Assembly: GCA_027038275.1 (NCBI GenBank)
Contig: JALVXC010000006.1
Location: 1 to 64,000 of the forward strand
Length of the DNA: 64,000 nucleotides
DNA from: Campylobacteraceae bacterium
GTDB taxonomy: Bacteria > Campylobacterota > Campylobacteria > Campylobacterales > Sulfurovaceae
Reading direction: 5' to 3'
The notes under the pieces are model-generated. The model made no database searches, was not told the origin of the DNA, and worked only from the letters and a program-made list of their open reading frames with translations. Below, piece after piece: positions 1-10,458 of this stretch. The translations under genes and the position numbers were made by a program. The first letter of the stretch is position 1. Each line of letters starts with the position of its first letter.

Positions 1-4
1 GGTA

Positions 5-571
5 GTGAAAAATATAATTAAAAACTTTACGTTAGAGCCTTTAAATGAGGCAAAATTTGTCAAAACATCTTTAGCAACTTATGAGCAAAATGGCATTAAG
101 AAGTCTTGGGAGATTGTTGAGTCTCATAACTCTGTAGCAATTTTACTCTACCATACAGAGCGAAAAACATTTGTTTTAGTCAAACAGTTTCGACCACCTG
201 TCTACCATAGAAATAGTGATGGTATGACAGTAGAGATGTGTGCAGGGCTGATTGACAAAGATAAATCGTTAGAGCAGATAGCTAAAGAGGAGATAGAGGA
301 GGAGTGTGGTTTTGATGTCCCTCTTGAGAAGATAGAGCGTGTTACCAAAGTCTTAAGCTCTGTTGGAACATCTGGTGTTAGCCAAGTTATCTACTATGCT
401 GAGGTTGATGAGTCTATGAGAGTTAGCCAAGGTGGTGGCATAGAAGATGAACTAATAGAGGTTGTTGAGATACCTGTAGAGAGAGCAAAAGAGTTTATAT
501 TTGATGAAAGCATAGGTAAAACAGTTGGTTTAATGTTTGCTATTTTGTGGTGGTTTGACCGTAGGGTGTAG
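5..571 (+). CDS. NUDIX hydrolase (ADP-ribose pyrophosphatase-like)
   Basis: ORF with Nudix box-like GLIDKDKSLEQIAKEEIEEECGF. Confidence 0.85.
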   Translation: MKNIIKNFTLEPLNEAKFVKTSLATYEQNGIKKSWEIVESHNSVAILLYHTERKTFVLVKQFRPPVYHRNSDGMTVEMCAGLIDKDKSLEQIAKEEIEEECGFDVPLEKIERVTKVLSSVGTSGVSQVIYYAEVDESMRVSQGGGIEDELIEVVEIPVERAKEFIFDESIGKTVGLMFAILWWFDRRV

Positions 572-589
572 ACAGCGTCTACACCCTAC
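561..589. terminator. Perfect 13-bp stem / 3-nt loop hairpin between convergent genes (REP-like or bidirectional terminator)
   Basis: gtagggtgtagac-agc-gtctacaccctac; overlaps the stop codon of the Nudix ORF. Confidence 0.6.
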
Positions 590-591
590 AA

Positions 592-1890
592 TTATTTCTT
601 CAAAGCCTCGGCAATTAATTCTAGTGGATTCTTAAAAATAGTCTCAACCTCTGCACTGTTCATAGCTTCACTTAACTGAACACGACAAGCAGAACACTCA
701 GCACTTACATAGTTAGCTTTTGTCTCTTTTATCATTTCTGCTTTTGGTTTCCCTGCCAACTCAGCAAAATGAAACTTTTCAGTCTGCATAGTTACACCAC
801 CAAAACCACAACAACGGTTAGGGTCGCTCATCTCTACCATTTGGTAGTTAGGAGCTAAAAGATTTCTTGGCTCTTTGTAGATACCTTGTACCTTTCTTGC
901 ATGACATGGGTCATGGTAAGTAATAGTTGTATCAAAAGTCCCTTTTGTCTTTAAAAGCTCTTGAAGTTCAGTATGGTTATCTAACCACTCTGTTGCCATG
1001 TAAATCTTTTTGGCTACCTTTTTAGCTCTAGCCTCCCACTCTGGCATATTGTGATTTTTAAAAAACACCTGCCAATCATGCTTAACCATAGCAGAACAGG
1101 TAGCCTCTGGAATAAGCATAGCGTCACACTCGTCCATAAAGCTCTCAAAGTACTCAATATTGGCTTTTGTCATACGCTCTACAGAGTCAACAGCACCTGT
1201 AAAATACGCAGGTGCTCCACAACAGAGTTGCTCTTTTGGAATAAATATATCAATATTTAGCTCTTTTAAAATCTCTACTAGACTCTCACCAATACCTAAG
1301 TAGTTGTAGTTTGCAAGACAACCAATAAAGAGTGCTACACGCATATTTTTCTTCTCTTGGTTTGGAGCTAAAATCTCCTCTGGGTGTGAGTTTAAAAAGG
1401 AGACCTTTGAGATAGATGGAAGAAGTCGTCCTTTTTTTACCATTGGCATACTAAATCTAGCTCTTAATCCTCTTCCTTTTTCATCTTCAGCTAAGGCACA
1501 TGTCTTAAACATGAAGCCAAACTTCATTACTATGTCCATCACTTTACGATGCTCTAAAAGGTAAAAGGCAATTTTTTTAAACCATGCAATACCAAACTTC
1601 TCAGCAATATCAGCACGAACCTCCTCTATGACCATGTCTGTAGCCAAAGAGTTAGGACATACCTCTGTACATGCTGTACACAAAAAACAGCTCTCAAAAA
1701 TATCTTTGGCTGTTTTGTCAAGCTCTAAGTTTCCTTGTTGGTATTGTCCAAGTAGGTCTATAAAGCCTCTTGGAGAGGTTACTTCGTCTGCATTGACTTG
1801 GTGAATAGTACAGACAGGTATACACTTTCCACACTTGACACACTCATCTGATGTTGCTTGGAAATTAAAAATATCTTCTACTTTTTTCAT
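592..1890 (-). CDS. (Fe-S)-binding protein, GlcF/HdrD-like (two 4Fe-4S motifs and CCG domains)
   Basis: CVKCGKCIPVC, CFLCTACTEVCP, CCGFGG motifs. Confidence 0.85.
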   Translation of the reverse strand: MKKVEDIFNFQATSDECVKCGKCIPVCTIHQVNADEVTSPRGFIDLLGQYQQGNLELDKTAKDIFESCFLCTACTEVCPNSLATDMVIEEVRADIAEKFGIAWFKKIAFYLLEHRKVMDIVMKFGFMFKTCALAEDEKGRGLRARFSMPMVKKGRLLPSISKVSFLNSHPEEILAPNQEKKNMRVALFIGCLANYNYLGIGESLVEILKELNIDIFIPKEQLCCGAPAYFTGAVDSVERMTKANIEYFESFMDECDAMLIPEATCSAMVKHDWQVFFKNHNMPEWEARAKKVAKKIYMATEWLDNHTELQELLKTKGTFDTTITYHDPCHARKVQGIYKEPRNLLAPNYQMVEMSDPNRCCGFGGVTMQTEKFHFAELAGKPKAEMIKETKANYVSAECSACRVQLSEAMNSAEVETIFKNPLELIAEALKK

Positions 1891-1917
1891 AAATTTCTTT
1901 TTATTTTAATTTTTAAC

Positions 1918-2015
1918 TCGTTCCCATCGTCTCGGTGGGAATGCATACTTAAATTATAATCTTTTTTAGGATACATATTCTCGTATTTGTTACCACCGAG
2001 ACGGTGGGAACAAGC
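1918..2015. repeat. Inverted pair of REP-like palindromes (ctcgttcccatcgtctcggtgggaatgcata ... ttaccaccgagacggtgggaacaag)
   Basis: Two hairpin-forming copies in opposite orientation ~50 bp apart; same family at 20763-20873. Confidence 0.75.
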
Positions 2016-2028
2016 AAAACTAGAATCT

Positions 2029-2952
2029 CTAATCTTCTCTATGTCTATCTAACCAAACCATAATACCTTTTTGAGCATGAAGCCTATTTTCAGCTTCTAA
2101 GAAAATCTCATTGGCATGTTTTTCAAACACCTCTTCGCTCACCTCATAACCACGATAGGCAGGAAGACAGTGTAAGAAGATTGCATCTTTTTGTGCTAAA
2201 CTCATTAAATTGCTATTTACAATAAAACCATCAAAAGCTTTTAGACGCTCCTCTTTTTCAGCCTCTTGACCCATTGAGACCCAAGTATCGGTAGTAACTA
2301 CATTAGCTCCTTTAACAGCCTCTTTAGGGTCATATCCAAAACTAATTTTTGCTCCTGAGCTTTTAGCAAACTCTAGTGCCTCTTCTACTACTTTTGAGTC
2401 ACACTCATACCCTTTTGGAGTAGCCACTCTTAGCTCAAAACCAAGTTTAGATGCTAACATAAGCCAAGAGTGGGTCATGTTGTTTCCATCTCCTACATAA
2501 GCAACTATTGGAGTTTCTATGCCACACTCTAATATGGTTAGGTAGTCTGTCATAAGTTGCACAGGGTGGTAGGAGTCAGTTAGCCCATTAATTACAGGTA
2601 CTTTTGAGTAGTTAGCAAACTCTTCAATATTGCTTTGTTCAAAGGTACGAATCATCACCATATCAACCATACGGCTAATAACTCTAGCTGTATCTTTCAT
2701 AGGTTCTCCACGACCAAGTTGAATATCATTGGAGGATAAAAAGAGACCAATCCCCCCAAGTTGATAGATACCTGTCTCGAAACTAACACGTGTCCTTGTT
2801 GAACTCTTTTCAAAAATCATACCAAGTGTCTGTTTCTCCATATATGGTACAAAGTTTTTAGCCTTTGCTTCATCTTTAATCTCTTGTGCTAGGGTAATCA
2901 TCTCTAAGATTTCATCTTTTGTAAAATCTTTTAGTGTTAAAAAGTGTCTCAT
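2029..2952 (-). CDS. argF: Ornithine carbamoyltransferase
   Basis: [10 protein letters not shown] carbamoyl-phosphate motif, HCLPAYRG motif. Confidence 0.95.
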   Translation of the reverse strand: MRHFLTLKDFTKDEILEMITLAQEIKDEAKAKNFVPYMEKQTLGMIFEKSSTRTRVSFETGIYQLGGIGLFLSSNDIQLGRGEPMKDTARVISRMVDMVMIRTFEQSNIEEFANYSKVPVINGLTDSYHPVQLMTDYLTILECGIETPIVAYVGDGNNMTHSWLMLASKLGFELRVATPKGYECDSKVVEEALEFAKSSGAKISFGYDPKEAVKGANVVTTDTWVSMGQEAEKEERLKAFDGFIVNSNLMSLAQKDAIFLHCLPAYRGYEVSEEVFEKHANEIFLEAENRLHAQKGIMVWLDRHRED

Positions 2953-3013
2953 TGGGAGTTCCTCGTACCTAATTTTAAATTAAGGAAGCCATTTTACCAT
3001 AACTTATTTAATG

Positions 3014-3844
3014 TTAAAAATCAAATAGAAGGTTATATGTCTGTTCACCTTTTTTTTGTTTAAACTCAAAAGGAGTAGAGTCGAAAGAGATGTTGTCCTC
3101 TTTAATAATTGCACAAGAGAGAGTATCTCCATAGATAGCTGAGGTGTCAATACAGATTCTATTTTTGTATTGGCGTATATTTGGTTGAGATAGGTGACCA
3201 AAAATGTGGTAGTGTTGATTATCTTTTGCTTCTTGATGGGTATATGGTAGAAGTTCATCTAAAGAGATATTTGGATTTTTAGAGCGAGATACACACTTAA
3301 TCATCTTTTTTTGAGAGGTTATATCATCTTTTGCAAGATACTTCTCTTGGCATGGTGCATGTGTTAATGTAACAGAAAAATGCTCTTGATAGATATATTT
3401 ATACCAAACTGAACACTCTTTATATAGTTCTAAAAAGAGTTTTTTAAGATTTGGCTCTTTTTCTAATAGGGCTACAGTATTGTAGTATTTCTCTTTATCT
3501 CTAATAGTCTTAGGAGTAGTAATTAAAGTTGGGTCGTTTGTAATATAACGATAGACCATCGCTTCATGATTTCCTCTAATTAAATAGAAACGTTTTCGCT
3601 CTTGATTTAGGTGTTTGTAGTTGCTATATATAAACTCAATAGTCTCTTTTAGCTTTTCATCAGAAGCTTTATCTATAAAGTCTCCTAAAAGAACAATAGA
3701 TTTATTTTTATTTTGAGGAGTAATTTGAAGTAAGTTTTCGTGGTTTGTTTTAAAACCTTGTTTTGCAAGTAGACTCTTTAACTCATCAATACAACCATGT
3801 ACATCGCCAATGACGATGTACTCATAATTTGAAGGAAGTATCAT
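3014..3844 (-). CDS. Metallophosphoesterase (calcineurin-like/PPP-type)
   Basis: GDVHGCIDEL, LLGDFIDK, IRGNHEA motifs. Confidence 0.85.
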   Translation of the reverse strand: MILPSNYEYIVIGDVHGCIDELKSLLAKQGFKTNHENLLQITPQNKNKSIVLLGDFIDKASDEKLKETIEFIYSNYKHLNQERKRFYLIRGNHEAMVYRYITNDPTLITTPKTIRDKEKYYNTVALLEKEPNLKKLFLELYKECSVWYKYIYQEHFSVTLTHAPCQEKYLAKDDITSQKKMIKCVSRSKNPNISLDELLPYTHQEAKDNQHYHIFGHLSQPNIRQYKNRICIDTSAIYGDTLSCAIIKEDNISFDSTPFEFKQKKGEQTYNLLFDF

Positions 3845-3847
3845 CTA

Positions 3848-4267
3848 CTACTTAATGTTAATGTCTCGCCGTGCGGCATTAAGCTCAATAATAAATCCAC
3901 CAGTAGCATCAATAAGTGACATCATTCCTAAGATTAAAAAGGTTGCATTTTGTGCCCAATCAACCATAAAGAATAGAACAACAAAAATAATTGCTACCAT
4001 AAAACTTAAAAGTGTTTCAGATGCACCAAAACTATTAGCAGTAGCAGCTTTTGCAATCTCAATAAATAGAGCTAGTGAACCTATAATTAAAAAGAGTTCT
4101 CTTACTCTTACAACAAAGTCTCTATTTTGACTAATATGGTGAATAAGTACAGGTGTATTAAGTGTAATGTCTTGAAGTGGTCCAATGTGATGAGCATGAC
4201 CCATACTCATAATAACATAAGCTAGAAGAATCCAAGTAAATGTAGATATTCCTGTAATAATAAACAT
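3848..4267 (-). CDS. Small multi-TM membrane protein of unknown function
   Basis: Hydrophobic ORF; start chosen at MFIITG, which has an aaggaaa SD (track ORF extends to 4342). Confidence 0.65.
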   Translation of the reverse strand: MFIITGISTFTWILLAYVIMSMGHAHHIGPLQDITLNTPVLIHHISQNRDFVVRVRELFLIIGSLALFIEIAKAATANSFGASETLLSFMVAIIFVVLFFMVDWAQNATFLILGMMSLIDATGGFIIELNAARRDINIK

Positions 4268-4295
4268 AGTATTTCCTTTTTGTTTTAATTTATTT

Positions 4296-5198
4296 TTATT
4301 TATCGGCAGAAGTAACATTTTGGCGTGATAGATACTCTGCATTCATTACTTTATCCATTGGTTGTTGAACATCAGATGGATAGAGAACAAATTTTGAATT
4401 ATTTGATGTAGAAAGCTGTTTCATTGAATCAATATATGCAGTAGAGGTTAAAAAGTGCATAATCTTTTCATCTGAAAGTGTTGGCATAAGCTCTTTTAAC
4501 TCCTTAATCACTTTTTGTGTTGCTTCAGCTCGTTTTTCTATAAGAATTTTTTCACTTTCAGCATGAAGTTCTTGAACTTTATGCTCTCCTTCAGCTTTAA
4601 GAATTGCAGCTTTTCTCTCTTTCTCTGCAACAATCTCTTTCTCCATAGCTTGTTTAATTGAGGCTGGAGGAGTAATGTTCTCAAATCTAACTTGTACTAC
4701 CTCTAGCCCCCATCTTGCACAATCCTCTTTCATATGCTCTTTAATATCTTTTGCTATTTTGTCCTGCTCTTTTTGAATATCTGAAAAGTTCATTTTCCCA
4801 AGTCTACTTAGTGTACTACTCATAACCAAACTCTTAACAGATTTTTCAAAATCATCAATATCCATAACAGCTTTAACAGCATCAACTATCTTAACAGAGG
4901 CAATCATATCAACTACAATATTAATATTGTCTTGTGTAATAATCTCTTGTGGCTCTGGATCAATAGTCATCTCTTTTAGGCTTACCTTTCTTACAACAAC
5001 ATCTCTCCATGGCATAAGGTGGTTAATACCTTCATAGATGACTCTATCAGCACCTAAACGGTTTTCTATAACCCATGCTTCTTGTGAGTCGACTACGACA
5101 ACAGGCATAAATTTTTCAAATCCACCTGTATAGTAGAGAACAACTAAAATAGCAATAATCGAAAAGATGGCAATAAGCCACCAGTAGACAGGTTCCAT
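4296..5198 (-). CDS. SPFH/Band 7 (stomatin/prohibitin-like) membrane protein
   Basis: N-terminal TM, QEAWVIENRLG...VSLKEMTIDPEPQEIITQDNINIVVD, coiled coil. Confidence 0.9.
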   Translation of the reverse strand: MEPVYWWLIAIFSIIAILVVLYYTGGFEKFMPVVVVDSQEAWVIENRLGADRVIYEGINHLMPWRDVVVRKVSLKEMTIDPEPQEIITQDNINIVVDMIASVKIVDAVKAVMDIDDFEKSVKSLVMSSTLSRLGKMNFSDIQKEQDKIAKDIKEHMKEDCARWGLEVVQVRFENITPPASIKQAMEKEIVAEKERKAAILKAEGEHKVQELHAESEKILIEKRAEATQKVIKELKELMPTLSDEKIMHFLTSTAYIDSMKQLSTSNNSKFVLYPSDVQQPMDKVMNAEYLSRQNVTSADK

Positions 5199-5440
5199 AA
5201 TCTCTTCTCCTTTTTTTAATTTATCTTTTAAGTATAAAATAGAAAATAATATAATTATTTATAATTATTATTTTCTAATTTTATAAGTCAAAGATATATT
5301 ATATTTTGATTATTATTATAGCCAATAAATCTATTAGACGCTATAGTAAAAGTGAAAAAATGTGATTTAAAAGCTAACTTAGTCAAATTTATGTTAAAAT
5401 AGTTCTATAAAATTTAAACTTTAAGCTAAAAAGGAACAGT

Positions 5441-6091
5441 TTGTTTAATAATAAAACTGAAGATGAGATTGATTTTTGTGAATCGTATAAGTCTGAAATA
5501 TTAAATAATGTTACCCAAGAGAAGAGTTCCTCCTTTGGTACAGTATTGAAAATTTTAACTATTTTACTACTATTAGCGATAATTGTTGCTCTATCAATAT
5601 ATGGATATAACTATTTTTTAAATAAAAAGAGTTCAGATGATTCTGTTCCAAATCTTCCATCTTCTATTCAAATATCAGATGAAGACTTAAAAGTAATTGA
5701 TGAGAGTTCAGATGAGACTCAAGAGTCTATTAGCAATAAAGAGGAGAACTTATCTCCTTTAGTCAATACTAGTGAAATATCTTCGTCTAATAAAGATGAT
5801 AAATTATCTAGTGTAGTTAAAAATAGTAATGAAATATCAACCTCCTCTTCTCTCTCTACTATTGATGAATCTGATATTAATAAAATTGCAAATAGTGTAA
5901 AGGTTGTTATCTCTCAAAAAGAAGAGAAAGAAGAAAAAACTGTAGTAGAAGAGAAACCTGTAGTCTCAGAGCCTGTAATAGAAGAGAAGAGTTTAGAAGT
6001 TCCTACTTTAAGTAGTAGTCCAGAAGCTAAATATTTAGAAGATTTAGCAAAGCTCTCTAAAGAGATAGAAAAAGAGAGTAAAAATAAGTAA
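5441..6091 (+). CDS. Ser/Glu-rich single-TM protein of unknown function
   Basis: ORF with TTG start and SD; one TM segment then low-complexity acidic region. Confidence 0.6.
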   Translation: MFNNKTEDEIDFCESYKSEILNNVTQEKSSSFGTVLKILTILLLLAIIVALSIYGYNYFLNKKSSDDSVPNLPSSIQISDEDLKVIDESSDETQESISNKEENLSPLVNTSEISSSNKDDKLSSVVKNSNEISTSSSLSTIDESDINKIANSVKVVISQKEEKEEKTVVEEKPVVSEPVIEEKSLEVPTLSSSPEAKYLEDLAKLSKEIEKESKNK

Positions 6092-6114
6092 ACCCATTTT
6101 GGGTTTACTTATTT
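6082..6114. terminator. Bidirectional terminator, perfect 15-bp stem / 3-nt loop
   Basis: aaataagtaaaccca-ttt-tgggtttacttattt between convergent genes, overlapping both stop codons. Confidence 0.8.
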
Positions 6115-7076
6115 ATAAGTTCTGCCACCTCTTTTGCATGGTAGCTAATAATAATATCTGCCCCTGCACGTTTAAATCCAATCATTGTCTCCATCATTAC
6201 TCTTTCGTAATCAATTACTCCTGCCTTTGCAGCCATCTTTAACATAGAGTACTCTCCACTTACATTATATATAGCAAGAGGCAAAGAGGAACTCTCTTTT
6301 ATATCACGGACTATATCAAGATAAGCCAAAGCAGGTTTTACCATTAAAATATCTGCTCCCTCTGCCTCATCGGCTAAACTCTCTAAGATTGCCTCTTTTC
6401 TGTTTGCTGGATTCATCTGATAGCTTCTTCTGTCACCAAAGCTAGGAGCAGACTCTGCTACATCTCTAAAAGGTCCATAGTATGCTGAAGCAAATTTTGT
6501 AGAGTAGGACATAATAGGTATATGGCTAAATCCACCTGCATCAAGCCCCTCTCTAATAGCTGTTATCATGCCGTCCATCATTCCACTTGGAGCAATCATA
6601 TCTGCCCCTGCTTTTGCATGAACTAAAGCCTGTTTAGCAAGATTTCCAAGAGTAATGTCATTGTCAACTGTCTCTAAAACAGGGTCAAGCACTCCACAGT
6701 GTCCATGGTCGGTGTATTCACAAAAACAGAGGTCAGTTACCACAAACATATCTGGGTGAGCCTCTTTTATGGCACGAATACTTGAAGCAATAATTCCATG
6801 TTCACACATTGCATCACTTCCAACAGAGTCTTTGACATCTGGAATACCAAAGAGAAGAATAGAGTAGATTCCTAAAGATTTAAGAGTTTCACACTCTTTA
6901 ATAATCTCATCAACACTCATCTGAAAAACACCTGGCATAGAGCCAACTTCATTTTTAACTCCCTCACCACTTCGTATAAAGAGTGGATAGATAAAGTCAT
7001 TGACTGTTAAATGAGTCTCTTGTAGAAGGTCACGTAGTACTGGGTTGAGTCTTTTTCTTCTAAATCGTGTAAACAT
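6105..7076 (-). CDS. hemB: Delta-aminolevulinic acid dehydratase
   Basis: [37 protein letters not shown]. Confidence 0.97.
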   Translation of the reverse strand: MFTRFRRKRLNPVLRDLLQETHLTVNDFIYPLFIRSGEGVKNEVGSMPGVFQMSVDEIIKECETLKSLGIYSILLFGIPDVKDSVGSDAMCEHGIIASSIRAIKEAHPDMFVVTDLCFCEYTDHGHCGVLDPVLETVDNDITLGNLAKQALVHAKAGADMIAPSGMMDGMITAIREGLDAGGFSHIPIMSYSTKFASAYYGPFRDVAESAPSFGDRRSYQMNPANRKEAILESLADEAEGADILMVKPALAYLDIVRDIKESSSLPLAIYNVSGEYSMLKMAAKAGVIDYERVMMETMIGFKRAGADIIISYHAKEVAELINK

Positions 7077-7133
7077 TTTATTCCCTTAGGTTAAATTTGT
7101 TGAATTTTATCATAAACTGATATAATTTTGACC

Positions 7134-7700
7134 ATGAGACAGATTGATATTTCAAAAGTTGCAAAACTCCCTACACGCTATGGTATATTTAATATTCAAG
7201 CCTTTAAAGAGGCAGAGAAAGAGCATTTGGTTATATTTACCGATGAGTTAGGAGAAAATCCTATTGTTCGAGTTCACTCAGAGTGTCTAACAGGCGATGC
7301 ACTAGGCTCTAAAAAGTGCGATTGTGGAGAGCAACTAGCTTTTGCACAAAACTTAATAGCTAAAGAGAGTGGTATGATAATCTATCTACGCCAAGAGGGA
7401 AGAAACATTGGGCTTTTAGGTAAGGTAAATGCCTATGCTCTACAAGATAAGGGATTTGATACAGTAGAAGCTAATCATCAGTTAGGATTTCGTGCCGATG
7501 AGCGTAGTTATGAGATGGTTGAGTATATTTTGGACTATTTTGGAATTAAAAAAATACAACTCTTAACTAACAATCCAACTAAAATAGACTCATTAAAAAA
7601 TGTGGAGATTACAAAAAGAATTCCTATTGTTGTAGAGTCTAATCCTTATAATGAAGAGTATTTACAGGTTAAAAAAGAGCAGATGGGGCATTTGTTATAA
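7134..7700 (+). CDS. ribA: GTP cyclohydrolase II
   Basis: RVHSECLTGDALGSKKCDCGEQL, YLRQEGRNIGL. Confidence 0.93.
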   Translation: MRQIDISKVAKLPTRYGIFNIQAFKEAEKEHLVIFTDELGENPIVRVHSECLTGDALGSKKCDCGEQLAFAQNLIAKESGMIIYLRQEGRNIGLLGKVNAYALQDKGFDTVEANHQLGFRADERSYEMVEYILDYFGIKKIQLLTNNPTKIDSLKNVEITKRIPIVVESNPYNEEYLQVKKEQMGHLL

Positions 7701-7743
7701 TTGATAGATATACTTTTTATGATTTGTTCTATACATCTAAGGA

Positions 7744-10458
7744 CTAAATATTAGTTCTCATTTGGTACAAATACAAAAAAGAGTTCATTATTTTTTCTTT
7801 TAAATGAGATATTCCAAAAGATTCTAAAACAACATTGTCAAATTTAATTCTATCAATCTCTTTAAACTCATCTGTAATATTTTTTATCTCTCTATCTCTG
7901 ACTATTTTAAATTTCTCTTTTATTAATACAATTTGCTCTTTTGTTAATAGTTCAGGGTTTAAAACTCTAAGATATTTTTTCATTCGAGTAGAGCTTAAAT
8001 CTAATGCTCCAAGTCCTCGTCCAAATCCTAATGACTCAATAAAAAAGATTCCTAAAATACTATTGAGTAAAGCATGAATTAAATCAATGTCAATCTCTTT
8101 TTTTGCTGTAAATCTAGTTAATCTTTGATTGACAAACGATTTTGTATCTAATTTTGCTACAAATATTTTTTTATCAGGATTTACACTAACTACTAAATCA
8201 GCCATTATAGAATCATCTTTTTCATACCAAAAAGAGTTTTTTCGATTCAATTTTTTTAATTTAGCAATAAGACCATCTTCATGTTCAAATTTTCGTATCC
8301 AAGATAATGCCCCATTATGATTTAACTCTATTAATTTTTCAATAGATTGAGAACAACAAAAAGCATCACTTTGAGCAGAAGTGATTAATTGTTTAATATT
8401 TTTTGGCGTTTTTAGTATAGGTTTAATATAAATATCTTCTATTCCATGCCCACTTTTTGGATAAAACATTTCATCTTTTCCACTTTTCATTCCTCTCTTA
8501 ATATCAAACATTTTATTCATATATATCAACTTATCATTCAGTTCATCAAGCCAAGATATATCTATAAAAAGCGTATTCCAATTGATAGGAATATTTAGAA
8601 TTTCATGAGTTTTATATTCTCTTATATTAAACATTTTGTCATCAATATTAGTTAATATATTTTCATAAAGTATCTCTATCTCTTCATTATTCATATTTAT
8701 TAAATTTTCTGATATTGTTACAAACTTTGTAATGTCATTATTTGAGGGAGAAGATACCTCTTTTTTTTCTAATATCAACATATTTGTAATTACATCAGCA
8801 TTACTAAACCAACGACCTTTCCCTGATGTGATTATAAATTCAATTCTAAAAAATTGAGATAATAGATTTTTAAAAACACTACCCCATTCAGTACCAAGCC
8901 AAGAGTTAGAAATTATAATCCCTAACCTGCCATTATCTTCTAAAAGTTCCCAAAAGTGAAAAGGTAAATAGGCATATAAATCACTTTTCCCATTTAATTT
9001 AACTTTTTTTCCTAAATATTTTTGTATTATCTCTTCTGTATCTTTTTTGATATTTGGATTTAAAACTTTTAAATCTTCTTGCTGAATAAAAGGCAAATTG
9101 GATGCAATATGAGCAACAGATTGATAAGGAGTATTAATCTTTGAACCATTATAAGGGTCTCTTAATTCTATATTCTGACCAACCGTAAATTTAGAAGCAT
9201 CATGTTTAAATACCTGAATTATATTACCAATATTTTCTGCTTCGGTTATTGCTAAAGTTGCCATCTGTAAAGGAAAAGCCACTTTATCACTTGCAAAAAT
9301 AGTTGATAGTGCCTCTGTTGGACATATTTCTGCCTCTTTTTTAATATCATAGGTAGCTCTTGGAATTGTTCCTGTTCCACAACAAGGGTCATGTAAAGTT
9401 TGAGTTAAATCATTTAGGGTAAAATGAACCAAGAGTCTAGCTAATGGCATTGGAGTAGTAAACTGTCCTGCTACTTTTCTTTTTGAATTGGATATTACAC
9501 TTTCTAAAATAGAGTGCAATAACTCTTGTCCTATAGAAGCTAACTCTATATCTTTTAGCAGTTGATTTAATTCAACAATATTACTCCAAGATTGAGGAGT
9601 AATATACTCTTCTCCTAATTGAGGTTGAAATATATTCCAAAAATCACAAGTAGCTGAAATATTTTGAAAAATTTTAGTTGCCTCTTTTTGTGTCATAGAT
9701 GAGTCGATATTATAAACAGCTTTGGCATCATCTCTAAATGTTGTTAAAATATTAGCAAAAAGAATTTTATGCACCCAATTAACTAAAATAATTTCTGATA
9801 ATACTTCCCATTGATTTCGTTTGCTATATTCATGTTGAAAAATTCTCCACCATACATTGACTTCAACTCTAAATTTAGCATTTGTTTTAGAGGCTAACTT
9901 TAAAGAGTTTGCATTTTCTAGGGTATTGTTTAAAATAAAATCAATAATACTATTATCAGAAAAAGAGTCCATAACTGTTTTACTTTGAATTGTTCCTAAC
10001 TCAAATAAACTATTTAACTCTTTAAGAATAAGATGAAGTGACTCTACCCATATTGTTTTTGCACTCTCTACATCTGTTCTATTTTTAATTATACCCTTTG
10101 AAGTATCCCAATGTTTATAAGGTCTATATTCATCATTTTCCAAAAGATATAATACTGCCTCTTTAGCATTCCAAAGCAAAAAACCATTTAACTTTAATAT
10201 ATTTGCTTTTATTTTAGCATTTTCAATAAAATCAGTATTAGTTATTGAGGTATCAGGCATTTTTAACTCCCACCCCATCAATATATCACTATTCTCTCCA
10301 TACAAAAGTACATCAGGAAAAAATCTTTTTTTACCTGTATTAATGGTACTCTCTCCACCTGCTCGTTTGATTGGCTTATTAACACGAGAAGAGAATATAG
10401 CAATTTCTGAAATTATATCAATAGCCCAACTTCTTTCATTGTAAATCACTTTAGCCAT
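7744..10458 (-). CDS. Type IIG/Eco57I-like restriction-modification protein (N-terminal PD-ExK nuclease-like region, N6-adenine MTase core, C-terminal specificity-like region)
   Basis: FPDVLLYG...MGWELK near the N-terminus; AGQFTTP, DPCCGTGTIP (motif I), SNLPF (motif IV position). Confidence 0.75.
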   Translation of the reverse strand: MAKVIYNERSWAIDIISEIAIFSSRVNKPIKRAGGESTINTGKKRFFPDVLLYGENSDILMGWELKMPDTSITNTDFIENAKIKANILKLNGFLLWNAKEAVLYLLENDEYRPYKHWDTSKGIIKNRTDVESAKTIWVESLHLILKELNSLFELGTIQSKTVMDSFSDNSIIDFILNNTLENANSLKLASKTNAKFRVEVNVWWRIFQHEYSKRNQWEVLSEIILVNWVHKILFANILTTFRDDAKAVYNIDSSMTQKEATKIFQNISATCDFWNIFQPQLGEEYITPQSWSNIVELNQLLKDIELASIGQELLHSILESVISNSKRKVAGQFTTPMPLARLLVHFTLNDLTQTLHDPCCGTGTIPRATYDIKKEAEICPTEALSTIFASDKVAFPLQMATLAITEAENIGNIIQVFKHDASKFTVGQNIELRDPYNGSKINTPYQSVAHIASNLPFIQQEDLKVLNPNIKKDTEEIIQKYLGKKVKLNGKSDLYAYLPFHFWELLEDNGRLGIIISNSWLGTEWGSVFKNLLSQFFRIEFIITSGKGRWFSNADVITNMLILEKKEVSSPSNNDITKFVTISENLINMNNEEIEILYENILTNIDDKMFNIREYKTHEILNIPINWNTLFIDISWLDELNDKLIYMNKMFDIKRGMKSGKDEMFYPKSGHGIEDIYIKPILKTPKNIKQLITSAQSDAFCCSQSIEKLIELNHNGALSWIRKFEHEDGLIAKLKKLNRKNSFWYEKDDSIMADLVVSVNPDKKIFVAKLDTKSFVNQRLTRFTAKKEIDIDLIHALLNSILGIFFIESLGFGRGLGALDLSSTRMKKYLRVLNPELLTKEQIVLIKEKFKIVRDREIKNITDEFKEIDRIKFDNVVLESFGISHLKEKIMNSFLYLYQMRTNI

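Noticed and set aside
3004-3258. 84-aa minus-strand ORF
   Set aside because: Out-of-frame ORF inside the metallophosphoesterase gene; no independent RBS or family signal.
5199-5440. Very AT-rich intergenic region
   Set aside because: No convincing ncRNA, repeat or promoter beyond ordinary AT-rich composition.
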